Positions 25,324 through 31,402 of a stretch of DNA of 64,000 nucleotides are shown in pieces (positions within the stretch are counted from its first letter, which is position 1; each line of letters starts with the position of its first letter). The stretch is from NCBI GenBank assembly GCA_005883355.1, contig VAXG01000036.1, positions 62,001 through 126,000 on the forward strand, written 5' to 3'. The position numbers were made by a program, and so were the translations under genes. The notes below the pieces were generated by a model. That model searched no databases and was not told the origin of the DNA. It saw only the letters and a program-made list of their open reading frames with translations. Source of the stretch: Actinomycetota bacterium (GTDB taxonomy: Bacteria; Actinomycetota; Thermoleophilia; Gaiellales; Gaiellaceae).

Positions 25324-25695
25324 TCAGTCCCGCTGTTGTGCAAGCTCGCGCTCTCGCTGGTCGTACGGCTCGAACTCGGCCACCAGGCCCTCGCGGAAGA
25401 CGCGGAGAGCCGCCAGCAGAGTGTCGAGCTTGTGCAGCGAGTTGGCACGGCCTGTCTCCGAATCGACGTCGAACTCGAGACCGATCCAGCGGTTGCAGTC
25501 GGCGATCTCGAGGATCATCCGCGGCTCGAAGTTGTACGGGCACTCCCGACAGTTCTCGTCCTCGCAGCCGCCGCAGTGCTGGAGACCACGCTCGCGCGTG
25601 TCCTCGACGTAGGCCATCACGTACGCGCCGCCGTGGAAGCCGGGCAGGTTCAGGAACCAGCGCTCGTTGACACGAGCGCGATACGGCAGTCCCAT
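25324..25695 (-). CDS. Cys-rich hypothetical protein between tRNA array and rtcB
   Basis: A 123-residue soluble protein with no signal peptide. A cluster of cysteines, CGGCEDENCRECPYNFEPRM (about residues 41-60), looks like a compact metal site. Other marked segments are RWFLNLPGFHGGAYVMAYVE at the start and CNRWIGLEFDVDSETGRANSLHKL. The C-terminus is a charged helix. It has a GGAAGGAG ribosome site identical to that of rtcB. I do not recognise the family. Its placement inside the tRNA/rtcB cluster, with tRNA genes on both sides, suggests a partner in RNA binding or repair; that is inference. Confidence 0.8.
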   Translation of the reverse strand: MGLPYRARVNERWFLNLPGFHGGAYVMAYVEDTRERGLQHCGGCEDENCRECPYNFEPRMILEIADCNRWIGLEFDVDSETGRANSLHKLDTLLAALRVFREGLVAEFEPYDQRERELAQQRD

Positions 25696-25811
25696 GTCGT
25701 GCTCCTTCCTAGGCCGATCAGCCGGCCGGCCGTCGTATCGTCAAGCGCTGGACCCGACGCCGCCTGCGAGACGGCGCCTAGCCTCGCCGGAGTCCGCGAA
25801 TCTGTTGCAGC
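25696..25811 (-). other. Leader between tRNA-Trp and the Cys-rich gene, with hairpin
   Basis: This 116-bp stretch holds a 7-bp hairpin (GACGCCG 25756-25762 with CGGCGCC 25772-25778) and the self-complementary run GCCGGCCGGC at 25721-25730. There is no complete tRNA: no T-loop TTCRA or matching acceptor pair. It is presumably spacer and 5' leader of the Cys-rich gene. Confidence 0.4.
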
Positions 25812-25881
25812 AGGTCCGCCAGGGATCGACCCGGACCAGCGAGGTTGGAGCTCGCCGTGCTACCGGTTACACCACGGACCT
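25812..25881 (-). tRNA. tRNA-Trp(CCA), T loop atypical
   Basis: Acceptor AGGTCCG/CGGACCT is perfect; anticodon stem GCGAG/CTCGC with loop CTCCAAC gives CCA. In the T arm the normal TTC start of the loop is replaced (GTCGATC) and the stem has a C-T mismatch. 70 nt. Last gene of the main array. Confidence 0.82.
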
Positions 25882-25886
25882 GTGAA

Positions 25887-25957
25887 GCGGACGACTCGGA
25901 TCGAACGGGCCTATCCGGGTTGGCGGCCCGGTGCTCTGCCTGCTGAGCTACGTCGGC
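25887..25957 (-). tRNA. tRNA-Gly(GCC) with C at position 33
   Basis: Acceptor GCCGACG/CGTCCGC with one C-C mismatch; anticodon stem CCGGG/CCCGG; loop CCGCCAA, anticodon GCC. Position 33, almost universally U, is C here. The T stem has one mismatch. 71 nt. Confidence 0.8.
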
Positions 25958-25965
25958 GTGCTGAA

Positions 25966-26037
25966 GCCTCCGGCAGGAGTCGAACCCACGCCTCGGCCGT
26001 ACAAAGGGCGCGTGCTTGCCGTTGACACTACGGAGGC
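25966..26037 (-). tRNA. tRNA-Thr(TGT)
   Basis: Acceptor GCCTCCG/CGGAGGC perfect; loop TTTGTAC with anticodon TGT; anticodon stem CGCCC/GGCCG contains one C-C mismatch; T stem GTGGG/CCTGC closes with two G-T pairs. 72 nt. A weaker-than-usual anticodon arm. Confidence 0.78.
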
Positions 26038-26043
26038 ATTGAT

Positions 26044-26119
26044 GGAGACGGTGGGAGTCGAACCCACTCGAACGCCGAAAAATCGTCATGGCCCGCGAAG
26101 CGGGCCGGATTTTCCGGCG
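26044..26119 (-). other. tRNA 3' half joined to a long hairpin
   Basis: Reading the minus strand, 26119-26073 forms a hairpin: outer arms CGCCGGAAAATC and GATTTTTCGGCG (one imperfect position) enclose a perfect 7-bp stem GGCCCGC-TTC-GCGGGCC. It is followed by an intact T arm GTGGG-TTCGACT-CCCAC (26067-26051) and an acceptor 3' strand CGTCTCC (26050-26044). No matching 5' strand GGAGACG exists before it, so this is a tRNA 3' half whose 5' half has been replaced by, or fused to, the hairpin. Confidence 0.65.
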
Positions 26120-26120
26120 T

Positions 26121-26193
26121 AAGGACGACCGGACTCGAACCGGCGCGTGCTCGCCTGACAAGCGAGTGCTCTCAGCCGCTGAGCTACGTCCCC
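26121..26193 (-). tRNA. tRNA-Asp(GTC)
   Basis: Acceptor GGGGACG/CGTCCTT (two G-T pairs), D stem GCTC/GAGC, anticodon stem CTCGC/GCGAG with loop TTGTCAG (GTC), T arm GCCGG-TTCGAGT-CCGGT. 73 nt. One of the most canonical members of the array. Confidence 0.92.
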
Positions 26194-26202
26194 GAATGAA
26201 GT

Positions 26203-26275
26203 AGCGCCGGTGGGATTCGAACCCACGGTCTCGAGCTCATGAGGCTCGCGGGGACAGCCACTCCCCTACAGCGCG
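26203..26275 (-). tRNA. tRNA-Met(CAT), elongator type
   Basis: Anticodon stem CGAGC/GCTCG with loop CTCATGA (CAT); T arm GTGGG-TTCGAAT-CCCAC; acceptor CGCGCTG/CGGCGCT with the first pair C-T mismatched. It lacks the three G-C pairs of initiator anticodon stems, so it is read as elongator (or an Ile2 precursor). 73 nt. Confidence 0.86.
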
Positions 26276-26278
26276 AAT

Positions 26279-26351
26279 CTGCCCGCCTGGAGTCGAACCA
26301 GCGATCTCGGCGCCCAAAGCCGGAGGGTTGGCCACGCTTCCCTACAGGCAG
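26279..26351 (-). tRNA. tRNA-Pro(TGG)
   Basis: Acceptor CTGCCTG/CGGGCAG (7 pairs, one G-T); anticodon loop TTTGGGC (TGG) with the proline-typical G37; anticodon stem CCGGC/GCCGA has a terminal mismatch; T stem GCTGG/CCAGG with one mismatch. 73 nt. Confidence 0.85.
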
Positions 26352-26568
26352 AAGTGAGGGCGAAACGACCTAGACCGAAATCGTCACGACTCGTCGAACC
26401 ACGTCCCGGTGTCGGACACCGTGTCGTCGAGCCCGCCGCGATGTCACCGAACCCGCAACGACTCCCGATTCGAGCCAGTTCCTTGATGTCCAACTAGTCC
26501 ACGTCCCGGTGTCGGACATGGTGACGAGAGTGTGACGGAGTTTCCACAGACCTCGTCGTTCGGTTAGT
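26352..26568. repeat. Degenerate spacer in the tRNA array with two palindromic repeats
   Basis: A 217-bp interval without a complete tRNA splits the array. It holds two copies of a 19-nt direct repeat beginning ACGTCCCGGTGTCGGACA (at 26401 and 26501). The first contains the perfect palindrome GGTGTCGGACACC (26408-26420); the second is slightly degenerate. It belongs to the intergenic palindrome family seen at 5.5 kb. A lone GATTCGAGCC (about 26467-26476) resembles a T-arm remnant. Confidence 0.6.
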
Positions 26569-26641
26569 ACCCCCGGCGGGACTCGAACCCGCAACTTCCG
26601 GATTGAGAGTCCGGCGTCATAGCCCGTTCGACCACGGGGGC
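26569..26641 (-). tRNA. tRNA-Glu(CTC)
   Basis: Acceptor GCCCCCG/CGGGGGT (first pair G-T), anticodon stem CCGGA/TCCGG with loop CTCTCAA (CTC), T arm GCGGG-TTCGAGT-CCCGC. 73 nt. Confidence 0.92.
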
Positions 26642-26660
26642 GTGCGGTTACTTCGACAAG

Positions 26661-26732
26661 CTCCGGCGCCAGGGCTCGAACCTGGGCCTCGCGATTAACA
26701 GTCGCGCGTCTTACCGCTCGACTACACCGGAA
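26661..26732 (-). tRNA. tRNA-Asn(GTT)
   Basis: Acceptor TTCCGGT/GCCGGAG (two G-T pairs), D stem GTC/GAC, anticodon stem CGCGA/TCGCG with loop CTGTTAA (GTT), T arm CCAGG-TTCGAGC-CCTGG. 72 nt. Confidence 0.92.
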
Positions 26733-26739
26733 CGAAAGC

Positions 26740-26820
26740 GGAAGGAGAGGGAGTCGAACCCCCAAGGCCGAAGCCCACCCGTTTTCGAGACGGGATACCG
26801 CGCCAGATGGCAGTCCTTCC
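26740..26820 (-). tRNA. tRNA-Ser(CGA)
   Basis: Acceptor GGAAGGA/TCCTTCC perfect, discriminator G as expected for Ser, anticodon stem CCCGT/ACGGG with loop CTCGAAA (CGA), long variable arm GGGC-TTCG-GCCT, T arm GGGGG-TTCGACT-CCCTC. 81 nt, class II. Confidence 0.93.
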
Positions 26821-26827
26821 AGCAGGT

Positions 26828-26900
26828 GGCCCCGGCAGGAGTCGAACCTGCACGCCCCGCGTTTCAAGCGGGTGCTCTACCTGATTGGAGCCACGACCAC
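26828..26900 (-). tRNA. tRNA-Phe(GAA)-like, damaged acceptor stem
   Basis: D stem GCTC/GAGC, anticodon stem CCCGC/GCGGG with loop TTGAAAC (GAA) and T arm GCAGG-TTCGACT-CCTGC are sound. The acceptor is not: the 3' strand CGGGGCC would need GGCCCCG, but the 5' strand reads GTGGTCG, leaving about three mismatches. 73 nt. It may be inactive or need a non-standard fold. Confidence 0.75.
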
Positions 26901-26907
26901 ACGAGAT

Positions 26908-26980
26908 GGGCGAGGTTGGAGTCGAGCCAGCGGTCTCTTGTTTGTAAGACAAGCGCTCTAGCCGTCTAAGCCACTCGCCC
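26908..26980 (-). tRNA. tRNA-Val(TAC)
   Basis: Acceptor GGGCGAG/CTCGCCC perfect; anticodon stem CTTGT/ACAAG with loop CTTACAA (TAC); T arm GCTGG-CTCGACT-CCAAC with one mismatch and C replacing the usual first T of the T loop. 73 nt. A tRNA 5' fragment abuts it. Confidence 0.88.
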
Positions 26981-26999
26981 GCGCTGAGCTACCCGCCCG
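26981..26999 (-). other. tRNA 5' fragment abutting tRNA-Val
   Basis: Immediately before the Val gene the minus strand reads CGGGCGGGTAGCTCAGCGC: an acceptor 5' strand (GGGCGGG) plus the start of a D arm (TAGCTCAGC). No anticodon or T arm follows; the next base is the first of tRNA-Val. It looks like a recombination scar left when a tRNA was replaced or deleted. Confidence 0.65.
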
Positions 27000-27016
27000 T
27001 GTGACGCTTCGCAATT

Positions 27017-27084
27017 TCGGGACAAGGGGTCGAACCTCGATCTCCACGTTCAGAGCGTGACGTCCTGCCATTAGACGATCCCGA
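27017..27084 (-). tRNA. tRNA-Gln(CTG)
   Basis: Acceptor TCGGGAT/GTCCCGA (last pair T-G), short D arm GTC/GAC, anticodon stem TCACG/CGTGG with loop CTCTGAA (CTG), T arm around GAGG-TTCGACC-CCTT. 68 nt plus discriminator. First gene of the array in the direction of transcription. Confidence 0.87.
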
Positions 27085-27396
27085 AAGGTCTGTTTCTTCG
27101 TCTGCTATGTCTCGCCCGGCCTGAGCCGAAGCGATGTTTTCCAAGCCTCTCGCCTACCCTTCGACCCTGGATCGACAGTTCGTACAACAGAACGCCGTCC
27201 TACGTGGAGGAGCTTTGGAGCCCGATTCTTGCTTGCCGGCTGGAAAAGCACAGGCTAAAGCTGACGCTTATTCGCCGATGGCATTTCTCAGCGCGCGGCT
27301 TCAGAGATCTTTCTCTCTCAGGCGGGGCCTCGATTCGATTTTGAGCTTCTCAAGCTGAGCATCACCTTCTGTCTGACGTTGTCTGGTCGCCCCTTC
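27085..27396. other. Non-coding leader of the tRNA array; no gene recognised
   Basis: About 310 bp between the first tRNA and the terminator at 27397. Open frames here are short and lack ribosome sites or recognisable content. Base composition is less GC-rich than the neighbours. It probably contains the array promoter, which I could not place with confidence. Confidence 0.5.
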
Positions 27397-27426
27397 AACA
27401 AAAAGGCGACCCGCTCTGGGGTCGCC
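27397..27426 (-). terminator. Rho-independent terminator (minus strand)
   Basis: On the minus strand GGCGACCC-CAGAGC-GGGTCGCC (27426-27405) is a perfect 8-bp stem with a 6-nt loop, directly followed by TTTTTGTTG (27404-27396). This is the clearest intrinsic terminator in the window. It ends the short unit that starts at the promoter near 27648 and lies upstream of the tRNA array. Confidence 0.85.
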
Positions 27427-27456
27427 CTCGTCTGGCTTGCATCTGCGGCCAGGGAT

Positions 27457-27597
27457 CTAGCGCAGCGAGCTCCCAGCGAGGGCTACGACGTGGCCGTACC
27501 GGCGGATCGCATCGCTGCGATGCAGGCACGGCAGAGCCGTTGCGGCGATGGCCGCTTCGGCGAGAAATGATTGGGTGTTCGCTTTGATCATCATCAT
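27457..27597 (-). CDS. Possible 46-aa small ORF / leader peptide
   Basis: A short frame starting ATG-ATG-ATG (MMMIKANTQSFLAEAAI) between a good promoter (27648-27620) and a good terminator (27426-27397). Its 46 residues show no known family and no membrane segment. No convincing ribosome site precedes it. It could be a real small protein, a leader peptide in an attenuator, or a chance frame inside a small RNA of about 210 nt. Confidence 0.3.
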   Translation of the reverse strand: MMMIKANTQSFLAEAAIAATALPCLHRSDAIRRYGHVVALAGSSLR

Positions 27598-27619
27598 GGT
27601 GTGGCTAGTGCCGGATCGC

Positions 27620-27648
27620 AGGATAGAGCAAAGATCGGACAATCGCAA
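27620..27648 (-). promoter_or_regulatory. Predicted sigma-70-type promoter
   Basis: Minus strand TTGCGA (27648-27643), 17-bp spacer, TATCCT (27625-27620). The start would fall near 27613, about 16 bp before the ATG of the small ORF. It drives the promoter-ORF-terminator unit and points toward the tRNA array; iolC lies on the other side. Confidence 0.55.
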
Positions 27649-27771
27649 GAGTTCCAAACGAAGATCTAACGAACAGTAGTCCCGTTCCGACGCAGAACGC
27701 AGAAAGAAATGCTCGATGTGATTCGCCGCCTTCTCGCGACACAACTTCTCGCTTCGAAGGAAAATGCGCCG

Positions 27772-28677
27772 ATGATCGACGTCGCAGTGCTAGGCCGGGT
27801 GGGCATCGACCTGTACCCGAACCAGCTCAGCACTCCCCTACGCGAGGTGCGCACCTATACGCGCTTCGTCGGCGGCTTCGCGGGTAACGTTGCGACCGGG
27901 CTCGCACGGCTTGGGCTGAGGCCGGCGATCGTATCGCGCGTGGGTCCCGATCCGCACGGAGAGTTCGTCCGTGACTTCCTCTCGAGAGAAGGTGTGGACG
28001 TGCGTTTCCTCGCCGTCGACGAACGCTTGATGACGCCGCCGACGTTCTGCGAGGTCTGGCCGCCCGACAACTTCCCGATCACCTTCTATCGCTACCCGAC
28101 TGCGCCGGACTGGCAGCTCGCGCCGGAGGATTTCGACGGTGTCGAGGTCGCCGCCGCGCCGTTCCTGCTCGCAACCGGGACCGGCCTCGCGCAGTCACCG
28201 AGCCGCGAGACGACGCTGGCCGCGCTCGAAGCGCACGACGGAACGACGATCTTCGACCTCGACTGGCGCCCAACTCTCTGGGAACGAGCCAACGAATACG
28301 GCGAGCTCGCTCGAACCGCGGCAAAGCACGCGGACATCGTCATCGGCAACGAAGAGGAAGTCGCAGCCGCAGCGGGAGCCCCGAACGCGCTGCTCGAGCT
28401 CGGCGTCCGCACGCTCGTGCTCAAGCGCGGCGAGCGCGGTGTGCTGCTCTTCCACGAAGGTCGCGAGGTCGACGTGCCGGGTCATCCGGTCGAAGTCGTC
28501 AACGGGCTCGGCGCCGGCGACGCCTTCGTCGCAACCTTCGTCCAGAGCCTGCACGCGAATCTGCCGCTCGAGGAGTCGGTTCGCCGAGGCTCGGTCGCCG
28601 GCGCGATCGTTGCTTCGCAGCTGGCATGCTCGGAAGCGATGCCAACCCTCGAGGAACTCGAAGCGGAGCTCGCGTGA
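27772..28677 (+). CDS. iolC: 5-dehydro-2-deoxygluconokinase (PfkB family)
   Basis: A 301-residue ribokinase-like kinase that phosphorylates 2-deoxy-5-keto-gluconate in inositol catabolism. ATG 27772 is chosen because GAAGGA lies 10 nt upstream and the conserved start IDVAVLGRVGIDLYPNQ follows directly. Substrate motif RFVGGFAGNVATGLARLG and catalytic/anion-hole motif NGLGAGDAFVATF are intact. It opens the operon iolC-iolB-iolE, with a 4-bp GTGA overlap to iolB. Confidence 0.9.
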   Translation: MIDVAVLGRVGIDLYPNQLSTPLREVRTYTRFVGGFAGNVATGLARLGLRPAIVSRVGPDPHGEFVRDFLSREGVDVRFLAVDERLMTPPTFCEVWPPDNFPITFYRYPTAPDWQLAPEDFDGVEVAAAPFLLATGTGLAQSPSRETTLAALEAHDGTTIFDLDWRPTLWERANEYGELARTAAKHADIVIGNEEEVAAAAGAPNALLELGVRTLVLKRGERGVLLFHEGREVDVPGHPVEVVNGLGAGDAFVATFVQSLHANLPLEESVRRGSVAGAIVASQLACSEAMPTLEELEAELA

Positions 28678-29519
28678 CGGAGCTCCTGCTGCGCCACGGC
28701 GAGTGGGACGTCATCGACCCGGCGTCGGCCTCGTGGCGCTACCTGTCTTTCCGCGTCGAGCGCCTGCGAGACGGCGAGCAGGCGTCACGTCAGACGGGCG
28801 ACGAAGAAATTGCGATTGTTCCGTTGGGAGGAAGGTGCGCTGTCGAGAGCGACGGCGAACGATGGGAGCTCGGTGAACGCTCGAACGTCTTCGCAGGCAT
28901 GCCATGGGCCTTGTATCTCCCGCGCGAGACTGAGTACACGCTGTCCGCACTCGGCGATGCCGAGGTCGCGATCTCGGGAGCACTCGCCGAAGAACGACTC
29001 GAGCCGCGCCTCGTCACGCCGGACGAGGTCGACATCGAGGTGCGCGGCTCCGGCAACGCGACCCGTCAGATCAACCACATCATCAAGCCCGAGTTTCCGG
29101 CCCAGCGCCTGCTCGTCGTAGAGGTGTTCACACCCGCGGGGAACTGGTCGAGCTATCCGCCGCACAAGCACGACGAGGATCACCCGCCCGGCGAGGTCGT
29201 GCTCGAAGAGGTCTACTACTACCGCACGCAGACCGATCCGCCGGGAGCGTTCGCGGTGCAGCTTCTCTACAGCCCGCAACATGGAATCGACGTCACCGAA
29301 ACCGTTCGCGACGGCGACATCATGCTCGTTCCGCACGGCTACCACACGACCGCCGCTGCGCACGGCTACGACCTCTACTACCTCAACGGGCTCGCCGGGG
29401 ACCGCCGCTCGATGGCCGCCGCCGACGATCCGTTGCTTGCATGGATCCGGCCGGCGTGGGCAGACCTCGATTCGGATCCGCGCGTGCCCATGGTGACCCT
29501 GGAAGGACGGCGTCGCTGA
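28674..29519 (+). CDS. iolB: 5-deoxy-glucuronate isomerase
   Basis: A 281-residue cupin-type isomerase converting 5-deoxy-glucuronate to 2-deoxy-5-keto-gluconate. The diagnostic metal-binding stretch WSSYPPHKHDEDHPPGEVVLEE (near residues 157-178) and the later VPHGYHTTAAAHGYDLYYLNG are present. The GTG start overlaps the iolC stop. The product feeds IolC, so gene order matches pathway order. Confidence 0.93.
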   Translation: MTELLLRHGEWDVIDPASASWRYLSFRVERLRDGEQASRQTGDEEIAIVPLGGRCAVESDGERWELGERSNVFAGMPWALYLPRETEYTLSALGDAEVAISGALAEERLEPRLVTPDEVDIEVRGSGNATRQINHIIKPEFPAQRLLVVEVFTPAGNWSSYPPHKHDEDHPPGEVVLEEVYYYRTQTDPPGAFAVQLLYSPQHGIDVTETVRDGDIMLVPHGYHTTAAAHGYDLYYLNGLAGDRRSMAAADDPLLAWIRPAWADLDSDPRVPMVTLEGRRR

Positions 29520-30427
29520 ACGGCATTCGCATCGCGAATGCGCCGTGCAGCTACGGGGCGTTCGAGATCACGGTCGGAATCCTGCCCGACGTGCCCGGGC
29601 CCGAGTTCGTGCTCGCGGCGATCTCCGGCGCGGGCTATCAAGGAACGGAGCTCGGCCCGCCCGGATACCTAGGCCAACGCGACAACCTGCACGACCGGCT
29701 GGCGGAGCACGACCTCGTCCTCGTCGGCGGATACATCCCGATCCGCTTCAGCGAGCCCGAGCACTGGGGCGAGGACCTCGCGGCGATGGAAGGGACTCTT
29801 GATCTGTTCGCGGCCGCCGACGGCGACGAGGCCAAAGCTGTCCTTGCGGACGCGGGCTCACCGGAGCGCGCACAACTTCCCGGTCGAGCCGCCTCGGATC
29901 ACTCGATCGGCCTCGACACCTCCGGCTGGCGACGCCTGTCCCAGGGCATCGCTCGCGCCGCCGATCTCGCTCGCACGCGTGGCGTGGAGCCGACGTTCCA
30001 CCACCACACTGCGACGTTCGTCGAGGCACCGTGGGAGATCGAGCGCATGCTCGAGCTCACAGACGTCGGCCTCTTGCTCGATACGGGCCATCTTGCTCTC
30101 GGCGGCGGAGATCCAACGGAGGCGCTCCGCGCCTGGGGCGAGCGGATCAACCATCTACACGTGAAGGACGTTCGGAACGACGTGCTCGCGAGCGTGATCG
30201 CCGACGGCGCCGACATGCCCGAGGCGTGGCGCCGCGGTGTGTTCTGCGAGCTGGGAACGGGAGACGTCGACCTCGACACTTTCTTCGCCGAGCTGGCGCA
30301 GTCCCAGTATTCGGGCTGGTTGGTCGTGGAGCAGGACATGGTCCCGCAGTCGCCGCAGGATGCCGCCGACGCGGAAGCCTCCCAGATCCGCAACCGCGCC
30401 TGGCTCCGGGAGCACGCATTGCTTTAA
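29516..30427 (+). CDS. iolE: Inosose dehydratase-like (IolE family)
   Basis: A ~303-residue xylose-isomerase-fold protein. Residues near the N-terminus (IRIANAPCSYGAFEI) match IolE, which dehydrates scyllo-inosose; metal and active-site segments HHHTATFVEAPWEIE, LLLDTGHLALGGGDP, HLHVKDV and FCELGTGDVD are present. No ATG/GTG fits the conserved start. The best start is CTG 29516, which overlaps the iolB stop (CTGA) and has GGAAGGA at 29502-29508, 7 nt upstream. GTG 29456 or ATG 29441 would add 20-25 residues read from inside iolB. It converges with the propeller pseudogene. Confidence 0.85.
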   Translation: MNGIRIANAPCSYGAFEITVGILPDVPGPEFVLAAISGAGYQGTELGPPGYLGQRDNLHDRLAEHDLVLVGGYIPIRFSEPEHWGEDLAAMEGTLDLFAAADGDEAKAVLADAGSPERAQLPGRAASDHSIGLDTSGWRRLSQGIARAADLARTRGVEPTFHHHTATFVEAPWEIERMLELTDVGLLLDTGHLALGGGDPTEALRAWGERINHLHVKDVRNDVLASVIADGADMPEAWRRGVFCELGTGDVDLDTFFAELAQSQYSGWLVVEQDMVPQSPQDAADAEASQIRNRAWLREHALL

Positions 30428-31402
30428 GAAAGGTCGCGCGTCCAGGCGAGGTCGAGCGCGCGCAACGGCAGCACAACGCTGCGGTGAGGCCCCACGAGGA
30501 GGATCTTCTGCTCCTGCGCGACGGCCCGCCACCGCTCGTCACTTGACCACGCGACCGAGACGAGCATGCCGAAGCGGCGGACGCGCGGAAGATCTCGCAG
30601 GCGGGCGTCGTACACGCGCACCCCACGCGCCGTTCCCAGCACCACGTAGTTGCCGCGCGGGCTCCCCCGCAGCTCGATCACGCGAGACGGCACGCGCGGT
30701 CTGAGCGCGACGATACGCCGGCCGGAGAAGACGGCGAGCACAGTCCGCGACCTATTTGACGCAAGCACCGCGAAACGGGCGGGGCTGAGCCAGGCGACCC
30801 GGCTCGCTTTCCAGCCGGACAGCCCACGGAGCGCGGGCAGGCGCTCGAGCGCCCCGGCGAGTTGGCTTGCGCTGCGCAGTACCTGTGCCCCGGCCGGTGC
30901 GCGGGAACTGCACGATTGCGCCGCGACGAATGTACGTCATCGACCCGTCCGGTCTCCACGCCGGAGCGCAACCGCCGATCATCGGCAGCGCCGGCCCGGC
31001 GGCTGCGCTCACGATGACGCGCCGGTGCTCGTCGCAACGGGCCGCGAGCGGTGTGTCGCGAGCCCAGAGCGACCAGCCCGGTGGCGCGGATGCCGGCGAG
31101 ACGAGAGCGTGGCAGCCGCCGTCACGCGGCGCCGGCGCCGCCGCGAGCGACGGTAGCCGCAACGCATGCAGACGGCAAGCCGGATCGACGAAGTAGAGGA
31201 CGCCGCCGGCGCTTCCTGCCCGTAATCGGCTTGCGAGCGCATCGCGATCGCTCAGATGCACGCCGCGCGCCAGGCGAACCTCATCCGTCTTGACATGCGA
31301 TCGCTCCTTCGACTTCCCGAGTGAGTCGACGACCGCCGCCCCGACGACTGCGGTTGCCAGCAACGCGAGCGCGGCAGTCGTGAAGCGCGGACGTCGACTC
31401 AC
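30424..31402 (-). pseudogene. Frameshifted secreted propeller-like protein
   Basis: Starting from GTG 31402 (GTGA overlap with the dehydrogenase upstream), the protein has a signal anchor (RFTTAALALLATAVVGAAVVDSLG) and beta-rich repeats with Trp/Asp motifs (PPGWSLWARDT, CAPAWRPDGSMTYI). The frame is coding to about 30905, then must shift to a second frame that continues the same style (RLPALRGLSGWKASRVAWLS, then TVLAVFSGRRIVALRP and VSVAWSSDERWRAVA) to the stop at 30424. A one-base gain near 30898-30906 explains it. Intact it would be ~326 residues. A sequencing error is possible. Confidence 0.65.

Noticed and set aside
25735-25811. Possible fourteenth complete tRNA after tRNA-Trp
   Set aside because: A GC hairpin is present, but there is no TTCRA T loop and no acceptor pairing.
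26044-26119. Possible tmRNA (ssrA) 3' end
   Set aside because: The T arm and acceptor 3' strand resemble one, but no 5' acceptor partner, tag ORF or pseudoknot region exists within the following few hundred bases.
26401-26521. CRISPR-like repeats
   Set aside because: Only two copies exactly 100 bp apart, palindromic and related to intergenic repeats elsewhere; no regular spacers and no cas genes in the window.
27134-27358. 74-codon frame between tRNA array and terminator
   Set aside because: No ribosome site, no recognisable sequence pattern and it runs antisense to the presumed tRNA-array leader.
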